Origin: Pseudomonadota bacterium
GTDB taxonomy: Bacteria; Pseudomonadota; Alphaproteobacteria; Ferrovibrionales; Ferrovibrionaceae
Length of the DNA stretch: 15,838 bases
Assembly (NCBI GenBank): GCA_023434425.1
Contig: JAEYSS010000122.1
Span: 1-15,838, forward strand
Direction of reading: 5' to 3'
Position 1 is the stretch's first letter. The number at the start of each line of letters is the position of its first letter. Positions 1 through 8,068 of the stretch are shown here, piece by piece. The notes beneath the pieces were generated by a model. The model saw only the letters and a program-made list of their open reading frames with translations, was not told the DNA's origin and searched no databases. The position numbers and the translations under genes were made by a program.

Positions 1-237
1 AATGTCGACCTGGTCTGGGTCGCGACGCTCATTGCGCTCAACATGCAGACGTCGTTCCTGACGCCGCCGTTCGGCTGGGCGCTGTTCTATCTGCGCGGCG
101 TGGCGCCGCCGCAGGTCACCACGCTCGATATCTACAAGGGCGTGGTGCCATTCATCGCCCTGCAGGTTCTGGCAGTCGTGATCCTGTTCTACACGCCGTC
201 CATTGCCACCTGGCTGCCGCGGGCGATTGGCTGGTAA
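1..237 (+). CDS. TRAP transporter large permease subunit (DctM-like), C-terminal fragment
   Basis: This is the last 78 codons of a gene whose start lies left of the window; the reading frame is open from base 1 to the TAA at 235-237. The peptide contains MQTSFLTPPFGWALFYLRG, which matches the conserved C-terminal region of the DctM/large-permease subunit of tripartite ATP-independent periplasmic (TRAP) transporters, and ends in a hydrophobic helix (PFIALQVLAVVILFY) and a short tail. Family members are about 430 residues long and span the inner membrane. They import organic or amino acids with a periplasmic binding protein and a small permease, which would be expected further left. The GGT-like gene starts only 29 bases downstream on the same strand, so the two may be co-transcribed, and the transported solute may be a substrate or product of that hydrolase (inference). 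The substrate cannot be read from this fragment. Confidence 0.9.
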   Translation, partial: NVDLVWVATLIALNMQTSFLTPPFGWALFYLRGVAPPQVTTLDIYKGVVPFIALQVLAVVILFYTPSIATWLPRAIGW

Positions 238-266
238 TGCCGGCGGGCTTGTCGTAAGAAAGCATC

Positions 267-1856
267 ATGCTGAACACACCGCGCGCCCGCCGGGGCATGG
301 TCACCGCGCCGCATCATCTGGCCTCTGAAGCCGGTCTTGCCGTGCTGCGCGAAGGCGGCAACGCCATCGAGGCGACGGTAGCGATGGCGGCGACGCTGAC
401 GGCCGTCTACCCGCATATGACCGGCATCGGCGGCGACGGCTTCTGGCTGATCGCCGCACCCGGCCATGATCCCGTCGCCATCGAGGCCTGCGGCCGCGCT
501 GCCATGGCGGCCACGCCCGAGCTTTACAGATCGAAGGGTCTTGCGAGCATTCCCTGGCGCGGGCCGCTGGCCGCCAATACCGTGGCCGCCACGGTGAGCG
601 GCTGGGGCGAGGCGCTGAAACTCTCGGCCGAACTCGGCGGCCGGCTGCCGCTGTCGCGGCTGGTGGAAGAGGCCGTCTGGCATGCCGGACACGGTTTTGC
701 CGTAACACAGAGCCAGCATGACCTGACGACCGAGAAACTGGCCGAACTGAAAGACGCGCCGGGTTTCGCCGCGCGTTTCCTGCCCGGCGGCAAGCCGCCG
801 GCCGAACGCAGCCTGATGAAACTGCCGGCGCTGGGCGCGACGCTGAAAGCCATCGGCGCGAATGGCACAGAAGATTTCTATCGTGGCGCCTTGGCGAAGC
901 AGATCGCCGCCGATCTGACCCGCGCCGGCAGCCCGGTGACGGGTGAGGATCTGGCGCGGCACCAGGCGCGCCGCGTGGCGCCGCTGTCGGTGGCGCTGAA
1001 AGCGGCCAGGCTGTTCAATTTCCCGCCGCCGACGCAAGGGCTGTCGTCGCTGATGATCCTGGCGCTGTTCGAGCGGCTGGGGGTGACGGAAGCAGAAGGT
1101 TTCGACCATATCCATGGTCTGGTCGAAGCGACCAAACAGGCGTTTCTCGTGCGCGACCGCATTGTCGGCGATCCCGAGGCGATGCCGGAGCCGCCGGAGA
1201 AATACCTCGACGCTGCTCTTCTGGATGCGCTGACGGCGAAGATAGACCGCAGCAGCGCGCTGCCCTGGCCGCAGCCGGCCTCGGGCGGCGACACGACGTG
1301 GATGGGCGCTATCGACGGGCAGGGGCTGGCGGTCAGCTTCATCCAGTCGATCTATTTCGAATTCGGCTCCGGCTGCGTGCTGGAGGAGACCGGCATCAAC
1401 TGGCAGAACCGCGGTTCCAGCTTCCTGCTTGAGGGGAACTCGCCGCGCCTGCTCAGGCCCGGGCGCATGCCGTTCCATACGCTCAACCCGGCGCTGGCGC
1501 GCTTCGCCGATGGCCGCGTCATGGTTTACGGCACCATGGGCGGCGAGGGCCAGCCGCAGACCCAGTCGGCGATGTTCACGCGCTATGGACTGTTCGGGCA
1601 GGGGCTGCAGCAGGCCATCACCGCGCCGCGCTGGCTGCTGGGCAAGACCTGGGGCGAGAACAGCGTCACGCTGAAGCTGGAAAGCCGGTTCGATCCGGCG
1701 CTGGTGGCCAGTCTGACAGCGGCCGGCCATAATGTGGAACTGCTCGGTGCCTTCACCGGCACGATGGGCCATGCCGGCGCGATTGTCCGGTATGCCGATG
1801 GCGTGCTGGAAGGCGCCACCGACCCGCGCAGTGACGGTGCCGCCCAAGGATACTAA
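267..1856 (+). CDS. Gamma-glutamyltransferase-family (YwrD-like) Ntn hydrolase
   Basis: The product is a 529-residue protein of the gamma-glutamyltranspeptidase/acylase family, whose members self-cleave before a threonine that becomes the N-terminal nucleophile. Residues 1-45 (HHLASEAGLAVLREGGNAIEA) are the usual N-terminal region, and MTGIGGDGFWL follows. The cleavage site is GGD-T343-T344-W345, with T343 the predicted nucleophile; the small subunit continues with GSGCVLEETGINWQNR. The GGEGQPQTQ stretch (G425 onward) resembles the YwrD-like subgroup. Classical GGTs have TTH(Y/F) and a substrate-binding SSMSP; here the equivalents are TTW and PFHTLNP (402-408). No signal peptide is visible, unlike periplasmic GGT. 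A cytoplasmic amidase or acylase acting on a gamma-glutamyl or other acyl-amide compound is therefore more likely than glutathione transpeptidation. The ATG follows a purine-rich AAGAAAG. It lies 29 bp after the TRAP permease, which may supply its substrate. Confidence 0.88.
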   Translation: MLNTPRARRGMVTAPHHLASEAGLAVLREGGNAIEATVAMAATLTAVYPHMTGIGGDGFWLIAAPGHDPVAIEACGRAAMAATPELYRSKGLASIPWRGPLAANTVAATVSGWGEALKLSAELGGRLPLSRLVEEAVWHAGHGFAVTQSQHDLTTEKLAELKDAPGFAARFLPGGKPPAERSLMKLPALGATLKAIGANGTEDFYRGALAKQIAADLTRAGSPVTGEDLARHQARRVAPLSVALKAARLFNFPPPTQGLSSLMILALFERLGVTEAEGFDHIHGLVEATKQAFLVRDRIVGDPEAMPEPPEKYLDAALLDALTAKIDRSSALPWPQPASGGDTTWMGAIDGQGLAVSFIQSIYFEFGSGCVLEETGINWQNRGSSFLLEGNSPRLLRPGRMPFHTLNPALARFADGRVMVYGTMGGEGQPQTQSAMFTRYGLFGQGLQQAITAPRWLLGKTWGENSVTLKLESRFDPALVASLTAAGHNVELLGAFTGTMGHAGAIVRYADGVLEGATDPRSDGAAQGY

Positions 1857-1999
1857 TTCTGGGATTCTAGGGTCTCTGCCTAAAATTCGCGCCAACCGCC
1901 TCGGCCGGGGCAACTCTCGGGCGCCTGTGTCGTTTTCTCTGGACAGCGCGACGGCATGTCGATTGCATCGTCTGCAGAGATCTCCCGCCCGAGAGCCGC

Positions 2000-4900
2000 A
2001 TGAGCATCCAGGTCGCCCTTCATCATCGCACCACCTATCGTTACGACAAGCCGATCAGCCTCGGCCCCCAGGTGGTTCGCCTGCGGCCGGCGCCGCATTG
2101 CCGCACGCCGATCGTCAGTTATGCGCTCAAGATCTCGCCCAGGGACCATTTCATCAACTGGCAGCAGGATCCGCAGGGCAACTATCTCGCCCGCCTGGTC
2201 TTCCCCGAACGCACCGACCATTTCGAGGTGACCGTCGATCTCGTCGCCGACATGGCGGTGATCAATCCCTTCGATTTCTTCCTCGAACCGCAGGCGGAAG
2301 AGTTTCCCTTCGACTATGACCCTGCGCTCAAGGAAGATCTCGCACCGTTCCACCGCGTCGATCCGCCCGGCGTGCTGCTCAGCCGCTGGCTGGCCGATGT
2401 GCCGCGCGACAAGATGCGCACCATCGATTTCCTCGTCGGGCTCAACCAGCGCCTGTCGAACGAGATCACGTATCTCATCCGCCTCGAACCCGGCGTGCAG
2501 ACGGCGGAACAGACGCTGCAGCTCGGCAGCGGTTCCTGCCGCGACACGTCGTGGCTGCTGGTGCAGGCCTTGCGCCATCTCGGCTTCGCCGCGCGTTTCG
2601 TCTCGGGTTACCTGATCCAGCTGGTCGCCGATGTGAAGGCGCTGGACGGGCCTTCGGGCCCGCCGGCCGATTTCACCGATCTGCATGCCTGGGTCGAAGT
2701 CTATCTGCCGGGGGCGGGCTGGATCGGCTTCGATCCGACGTCGGGTCTGATGGCCGGCGAGGGGCATATCCCGCTGGCCGCCACGCCCGAGCCGCAATCG
2801 GCGGCGGCGATCAGCGGTGCCATCGAAAAGGCCGAGGTCGAATTCGACTACGACATGAAGGTGACGCGCTTTGCCGAAACGCCGCGCGTCACCAAGCCGA
2901 TTTCGGACGCCGACTGGGAAAAGATGCTGCGCCTGGGCGACGCGGTGGACGCGCGGCTCAATGCCGGCGACATGCGCCTGACCATGGGCGGCGAACCGAC
3001 CTTCGTGTCGATCGACGACATGGAGGGTGAGGAATGGAACACCGCGGCGCTCGGTCCGAACAAGCGCGAACTGGCCGGCAAGCTGATCCGCCGTCTGGCC
3101 GACCGCTTTTCGCCGGGCCACCTTCTGCATTACGGCCAGGGCAAATGGTATCCCGGCGAGCAGCTGCCGCGCTGGGCGCTGTCGTGCCACTGGCGCAGGG
3201 ACGGCGAACCGGTCTGGCGCGACCGCGCGCTGCTGGCGGCCGATGAAGACGCTGGTGATGGTGCTACTGCGCATGATGCCGATATTTTCGCGGCCACGCT
3301 GGCCGACCGGCTCGGCATCGATCCGGTGCATCGCGTGCCCGGCTTCGAGGACATCTGGTATTATCTGTGGCGCGAGCGCCGCCTGCCGGTGAATGTCGAT
3401 CCGTTCAAGTCGCATCTGAAGGACGAGCAGGAACGCGCCCGGCTGGCGCGCATCTTCGAGCAGGGGCTCGACAAGACCGTGGGTTATGCCATTCCGCTGA
3501 CGCGGGAATGGAGCGTCAACGGCCACAAGCGCTGGCGCTCGGGCGTGTGGTTCCTGCGGCCGCAGGCGATGTATCTGCTGCCCGGCGACTCCCCGATGGG
3601 CCTGCGCCTGCCGCTCGACAGCCTGCCCTGGGTGGTGGCGAGGGATGATTCCGGCCGCCACATTCCCGATACGATGGTGGCGCGGCCGCCGCTGCCGCCG
3701 CGCGATCAGCCGCAACAGACAAGCCCGGTCGCAGCGCCGCAGCCTTTGCCGTCTGAACGCGGCCTGATGCAGCGCCTGCAGGACTGGTTCTCCGGCGGCG
3801 GCAGAAACACGACCGCCGCCACCCCGCCGGGACCGACCGGGCTGCACACACCGGCGCCGCCCATTCGCGAACAGGAACCGCTCGCCACCCGGCCCGCCAA
3901 CCAGCAGTCCGATGCATCCGTGGTGCGCACCGCGATGTGTATCGAGCCGCGCGGCGGCCTGCTGCATGTCTTCATGCCGCCCTTCGATCTCGCCGAAGAC
4001 TATCTCGACCTGCTGGCTGCCGTCGAAGACACGGCGGCCAAACTCGGCCGCAAGGTGGTGATCGAAGGCTATGCGCCGCCGCGCGATCCGCGCCTGCTGC
4101 ATTTCAGCGTGACGCCGGACCCCGGCGTGATCGAGGTGAATATCCATCCCTCCGCCAGCTGGCGCGAACTGGCCGAGAAGACGACGATCCTGTACGAGGA
4201 GGCGCGCCAGACCCGGCTCGGCACCGAAAAATTCATGCTCGATGGCCGCCATGTCGGCACCGGTGGCGGCAACCATGTGGTGATGGGGGCGGCGCTGCCG
4301 TTCGACAGTCCGTTCCTGCGCCGGCCGGATCTGCTGCGCAGCCTTGTGGGCTACTGGCAGAATCATCCGTCGCTGTCCTATCTGTTCTCGGGCCAGTTCA
4401 TCGGGCCTACATCCCAGCATCCGCGCGCCGATGAAGGACGCGACGATGCGCTGATCAATCTGAAAATAGCCTTCGAGCAGGCCGCGCAGTATGGCGACAA
4501 CGCGCCGCCGTGGCTGGTCGACCGCATTTTCCGCAACGTGCTGGTCGATATCACCGGCAATACGCATCGCACCGAGTTCTGCATCGACAAGCTCTATTCG
4601 CCCGACGGCCCGACCGGCCGCCTCGGCCTGGTCGAACTGCGCGCCTTCGAGATGCCGCCCGATCTGCGCATGAGCCTGGCGCAGCAACTGCTGCTGCGTG
4701 GCCTGCTGGCCTGGTTCTGGGGCCGGCCCTATCAGCGCAAACCGGTGCACTGGGGCACGCGGCTGCATGACGAATTCCTGCTGCCGCATTTCTGCCTGCA
4801 GGATTTCCACGACGTGCTGGACGAACTTAATCAGCAGGGATTTGGCTTCGATCCGGCCTGGTTTGCCGCGCATGCCGAATTCCGCTTCCCTCAGATCGGC

Positions 4901-5425
4901 GAGATGGCAGTGCGCGGCATCGAGGTGGAGCTGCGCCATGCGCTCGAGCCCTGGCATGTGCTGGGCGAGGAAGCCACCGGCAGCGGCACGGCGCGCTATG
5001 TCGACAGTTCGGTCGAGCGGCTGCAGGTCAAGGTGAAAGGCCTGGTGGACGAGCGGCATGTCATCGCCTGCAACGGCCGCGCCGTGCCGATGCGCGCCAC
5101 CGGTGTGCCGGGCGAATATGTTGCCGGCATCCGCTACAAGGCCTGGGGACCGCCGAGTGCCATGCATCCGACCATCGGCATTCACACGCCACTGGCATTC
5201 GATTTGTTCGACCGCTGGTCGGGTCGCTCGCTTGGCGGGTGCACGTATCATGTCGTGCATCCCGGCGGCCGCAGCTACGACACCTTCCCGGTCAATGCCA
5301 ACGAGGCCGAAGCGCGCCGACGTGCCCGCTTTTTCGCCATGGGCCATACGCCGGGCAGCATGCCGCAGCCACAACCGTCGCCATCGCGCGAACAGCCGCT
5401 TACCCTCGACCTGCGAACGGGTTAA
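2000..5425 (+). CDS. Transglutaminase-like / DUF2126 putative amidoligase fusion protein
   Basis: The product has 1141 residues and is the first gene of a three-gene operon. Residues 1-85 are the beta-rich N-terminal domain that accompanies bacterial transglutaminase-like proteins (HHRTTYRYDKPISLGPQ). Residues about 150-260 are the papain-fold transglutaminase core with a complete triad: C180 (GSCRDTSW), H229 (DLHAWVEV) and D245 (GFDPTSG). From about 305 to 1110 comes DUF2126, listed in Pfam as a putative amidoligase, with LTMGGEPTFVS (around 330-335), YGQGKWYPGE and TGGGNH (754-759). A proline- and glutamine-rich linker (about 562-640) interrupts this half. No signal peptide or membrane segment is seen, so it is predicted to be cytoplasmic. 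The ATG has only a weak GAGAG upstream. The next gene begins 36 bp downstream. The transglutaminase fold may act as a peptidase or amide transferase and DUF2126 as an amide-bond ligase; the substrate is unknown. The family call is secure, the function is not. Confidence 0.93.
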   Translation: MSIQVALHHRTTYRYDKPISLGPQVVRLRPAPHCRTPIVSYALKISPRDHFINWQQDPQGNYLARLVFPERTDHFEVTVDLVADMAVINPFDFFLEPQAEEFPFDYDPALKEDLAPFHRVDPPGVLLSRWLADVPRDKMRTIDFLVGLNQRLSNEITYLIRLEPGVQTAEQTLQLGSGSCRDTSWLLVQALRHLGFAARFVSGYLIQLVADVKALDGPSGPPADFTDLHAWVEVYLPGAGWIGFDPTSGLMAGEGHIPLAATPEPQSAAAISGAIEKAEVEFDYDMKVTRFAETPRVTKPISDADWEKMLRLGDAVDARLNAGDMRLTMGGEPTFVSIDDMEGEEWNTAALGPNKRELAGKLIRRLADRFSPGHLLHYGQGKWYPGEQLPRWALSCHWRRDGEPVWRDRALLAADEDAGDGATAHDADIFAATLADRLGIDPVHRVPGFEDIWYYLWRERRLPVNVDPFKSHLKDEQERARLARIFEQGLDKTVGYAIPLTREWSVNGHKRWRSGVWFLRPQAMYLLPGDSPMGLRLPLDSLPWVVARDDSGRHIPDTMVARPPLPPRDQPQQTSPVAAPQPLPSERGLMQRLQDWFSGGGRNTTAATPPGPTGLHTPAPPIREQEPLATRPANQQSDASVVRTAMCIEPRGGLLHVFMPPFDLAEDYLDLLAAVEDTAAKLGRKVVIEGYAPPRDPRLLHFSVTPDPGVIEVNIHPSASWRELAEKTTILYEEARQTRLGTEKFMLDGRHVGTGGGNHVVMGAALPFDSPFLRRPDLLRSLVGYWQNHPSLSYLFSGQFIGPTSQHPRADEGRDDALINLKIAFEQAAQYGDNAPPWLVDRIFRNVLVDITGNTHRTEFCIDKLYSPDGPTGRLGLVELRAFEMPPDLRMSLAQQLLLRGLLAWFWGRPYQRKPVHWGTRLHDEFLLPHFCLQDFHDVLDELNQQGFGFDPAWFAAHAEFRFPQIGEMAVRGIEVELRHALEPWHVLGEEATGSGTARYVDSSVERLQVKVKGLVDERHVIACNGRAVPMRATGVPGEYVAGIRYKAWGPPSAMHPTIGIHTPLAFDLFDRWSGRSLGGCTYHVVHPGGRSYDTFPVNANEAEARRRARFFAMGHTPGSMPQPQPSPSREQPLTLDLRTG

Positions 5426-5461
5426 ACTTCCGGTCCGATTCGGATCGTGAAGGGCTAACGT

Positions 5462-8053
5462 GTGAATTCGCCCCTGCAGGCCCAGGTTTCCGCTCCGGCT
5501 GTATCAGTCGCGCCGGGAATCCCGGCCGAGGCTTATGACGAGATGGTCACCGGACAGGGCCTGATCCGCGGGCACTGGCAACCGTTGCTGGCCACGTTGA
5601 GCGAACTCGGACCGGCCGGTCTGCTGGAGCGCGCCCAGCGCGGCCGCCAGTATCTCGAAGACGAAGGCGTCACCTACAATCTCTACGAACTGCCCGACGG
5701 CACCGGCGGTGCGATTGCGCCGCCTCTGCCGGAGCAGCGGCCGTGGCGGCTCGATCCGGTGCCGGTGCTGCTCTCGGCCGAGGAATGGGAAGGCATTGAG
5801 GCCGGCCTGGTGCAGCGCGCGCGCCTGCTCGATGCCGTGTTGCGCGACATCTATGGCCCGATGGAGCTGCTGCGCGATCACCGCATCCCGCCGGCACTGG
5901 TCTACGGCCATCGCGATTTCCTGCGCGCCGCGCGCCGCACCGCCGGCCAGACGCCGACTGTCTCCCCGGGCCGCATGCTGCAGCATTACGCCGCCGAACT
6001 GGTGCGCGGACCCGATGGCGTCTGGCGCGTGATCGCCGATCGCACGCAGGCGCCTGCAGGTGCCGGTTACGCGTTGCAAAATCGCCGCGTGATGTCGCGT
6101 CTGCTGGGCCAGGCGCTGCGGCAGTGTCGCGTGCGGGCGCTGAACGCCTATTTCGAATACTGGCAGGCCGATCTGTCCAGCCGCGCGCCCAGGCTCGCCA
6201 GCGGCGCCGCCCCCGACAATCCGCGCGTGGTGCTGCTGACGCCGGGCCCCTATAACGAGGCCTATTTCGAACATATCTATCTGGCGCGCGAACTCGGCGC
6301 CACGCTGGTGGAAGGCGCCGATCTCACCATGCGCGAGGGCCGCATCTTTCTGAAGACGCTGGCCGGCCTCGAGCCCGTCGATGTCATCGTGCGGCGTCTC
6401 GACGGCGAGTGGTGCGACCCGCTGGAACTGCGTGCGGACTCGACCCTGGGTGTGGTCGGCCTGATGCAGGCGGCGCGCGACGGCCAGGTCGCGGTGTGCA
6501 ATGCCATCGGCAGCGGGCTGGCCGGCGCGCCGGCTTTGCAGGCCTTTCTGCCGAATCTGTCGCAGCATCTGCTCGGCGAAGACCTGACGATGCCGTCGAT
6601 TGCCACCTGGTGGTGCGGCCAGTCCTATGCGCTGAACGAGGTCGAACAGAATTTCGAGAAAATGGTGGTGCGCAGTGCCTATGGCCTGACGGATCGCCCG
6701 GTTGCGGTCGCGGCGTTACCCGATGCGGAACGCGCCAGCCTGCTGGCGCAGATCAAGGCGCATCCGGCCGATTACGTGGCGCAGGAATGCATCGTGCCGT
6801 CTGTGTCTCCCGGTCTCGGTCCGAACGGGCTGGAGCCGCAGCCGATCCTGCTGCGCGTGCAGCTGGTGGCCGATGGCGATGATTACGTGGTGATGCCGGG
6901 CGGTCTGGCCCGCGTGCCGGCACATAACGATCCCTTCGGCGCGACACTCCAGCGCGGCGGCATCAACAAGGATGTCTGGGTGGTGGCAAAGGATCAGTCG
7001 CCCACCATCATCCGCGGCAGCAGCACGCGTCAGCGCCTCACCCTGCGCCGTTCGTCCGGCACGCTGCAAAGCCGCGTCGCCGACGATCTCTTCTGGCTCG
7101 GCCGCAGCGTCGAGCGGCTCGATGACGGTGCGCGCCTGCTGCGCGCCGTACTGTCGCGGCTGGTCGGTGAATTCGCGTCTGCGCGCGATCTCGTCGAAAT
7201 GGCGGTGCTGGCCCGCGCGCTCGCACGCTGCGGCATTCTGGACCAGCGCGCGGCCGGCGCGCCGCCGGACAGCGCGGTCTTTGCCGGCGCGATCACGCGC
7301 GCCTGCAGTTCGGGGCAGCTGCTGGGCCAGACACTGGATGGCATCGAACGGCTGGCCGCCGTGTCGCGCCATCGTTTCTCGGCCGATATGTGGCGCATGT
7401 TCAATCACCTGCTGGGCGAACTGCGTCAGCGCCGGCCATCTGCGACCGGCGATGCCGATGCCATGCTGGAATTCTGCGACCAGATGATCCGCGCCACGGC
7501 AGCGATTGCCGGCATGCTGGCCGAACATATGACGCGCGGGTCGGGCTGGCGCTTCATCGATTTCGGCCGCCGGCTGGAACGCGCCGTCTTCATCACCCGC
7601 AGCGTCTCGGCCGCCACCACGGTGCTGGGCGCCAACAGCGACTCAGCCTTCCGCATCGCGCTGGAGGTCAGCGATTCCACCCTGACCTACCGCCGCCGCT
7701 ATCGCGCCTCGCTGCAGGCGTCGGCAGTTTTCGACTTGTTATTGCTCGACGGCAGCAATCCGCATGCGCTGACCTTCCAGCTGAATGCGATGGCGCAGCA
7801 TCTCGATGCATTGCCGAATTCCGAGGCGCCGCCGCGCGGCGCCGACTGCCTGGCGCTGGCACGGCCCTTCGCCGACCTGGTCGGGCTGTTCGACCGCGAC
7901 GAGATCAAGCGCGAGGAGATGATCCAGCTTGCTGCGCGTCTCAGGGGCAGCCTGGATGCCGCCGGCGATGCGCTGATGGATATTTCCGACCAGCTGTCGC
8001 GCACCTATTTCAGCCATGTGCAGGTGGCGCGCGCATTTGGCTTTGGCAGTTAG
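5462..8053 (+). CDS. Circularly permuted ATP-grasp protein fused to an alpha-E domain
   Basis: The product has 863 residues and is a fusion of two families often encoded separately (COG2308-type and COG2307-type). Residues about 15-480 are a circularly permuted ATP-grasp, with IADRTQAPAGAGYALQNRR, LLTPGPYNEAYFEHIY and VIVRRLDGEWCDPLEL as the conserved stretches, and NFEKMVVRSAYG (K400) further on. Such enzymes are predicted to activate a carboxylate with ATP and form a peptide-like bond. Residues about 535-855 are the all-helical alpha-E domain named for its ER motifs: E551-R552 in FWLGRSVERLDDGARLL, E706-R707 in FGRRLERAVF, and a TYRRRYRA segment. The start is GTG, supported by GAAGGG at 5449-5454, seven bases upstream. 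It lies 36 bp after the DUF2126 gene and 15 bp before the small transglutaminase gene, so one transcript is likely. No secretion signal is seen. The biochemical product has not been established as far as I know. Confidence 0.92.
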   Translation: MNSPLQAQVSAPAVSVAPGIPAEAYDEMVTGQGLIRGHWQPLLATLSELGPAGLLERAQRGRQYLEDEGVTYNLYELPDGTGGAIAPPLPEQRPWRLDPVPVLLSAEEWEGIEAGLVQRARLLDAVLRDIYGPMELLRDHRIPPALVYGHRDFLRAARRTAGQTPTVSPGRMLQHYAAELVRGPDGVWRVIADRTQAPAGAGYALQNRRVMSRLLGQALRQCRVRALNAYFEYWQADLSSRAPRLASGAAPDNPRVVLLTPGPYNEAYFEHIYLARELGATLVEGADLTMREGRIFLKTLAGLEPVDVIVRRLDGEWCDPLELRADSTLGVVGLMQAARDGQVAVCNAIGSGLAGAPALQAFLPNLSQHLLGEDLTMPSIATWWCGQSYALNEVEQNFEKMVVRSAYGLTDRPVAVAALPDAERASLLAQIKAHPADYVAQECIVPSVSPGLGPNGLEPQPILLRVQLVADGDDYVVMPGGLARVPAHNDPFGATLQRGGINKDVWVVAKDQSPTIIRGSSTRQRLTLRRSSGTLQSRVADDLFWLGRSVERLDDGARLLRAVLSRLVGEFASARDLVEMAVLARALARCGILDQRAAGAPPDSAVFAGAITRACSSGQLLGQTLDGIERLAAVSRHRFSADMWRMFNHLLGELRQRRPSATGDADAMLEFCDQMIRATAAIAGMLAEHMTRGSGWRFIDFGRRLERAVFITRSVSAATTVLGANSDSAFRIALEVSDSTLTYRRRYRASLQASAVFDLLLLDGSNPHALTFQLNAMAQHLDALPNSEAPPRGADCLALARPFADLVGLFDRDEIKREEMIQLAARLRGSLDAAGDALMDISDQLSRTYFSHVQVARAFGFGS

Positions 8054-8068
8054 GCGGGTTTGGTTCTG

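Noticed and set aside
189..1913. A 574-codon open frame on the minus strand opposite the GGT-like gene
   Set aside because: It has an Arg/Gln/His-rich shadow composition, no domain, and covers a well-supported plus-strand gene.
1857..1999. A possible terminator and promoter between the GGT-like gene and the operon
   Set aside because: Only weak five-base pairings (GCGCC with GGCGC) and no matching promoter boxes could be found, so I do not list either.
1880..5374. A 1164-codon open frame on the minus strand opposite the DUF2126 gene
   Set aside because: It is rich in Arg, His, Gln and Ala with no recognisable domain, and runs opposite a gene with clear catalytic motifs. Long antisense frames are common in GC-rich coding DNA.
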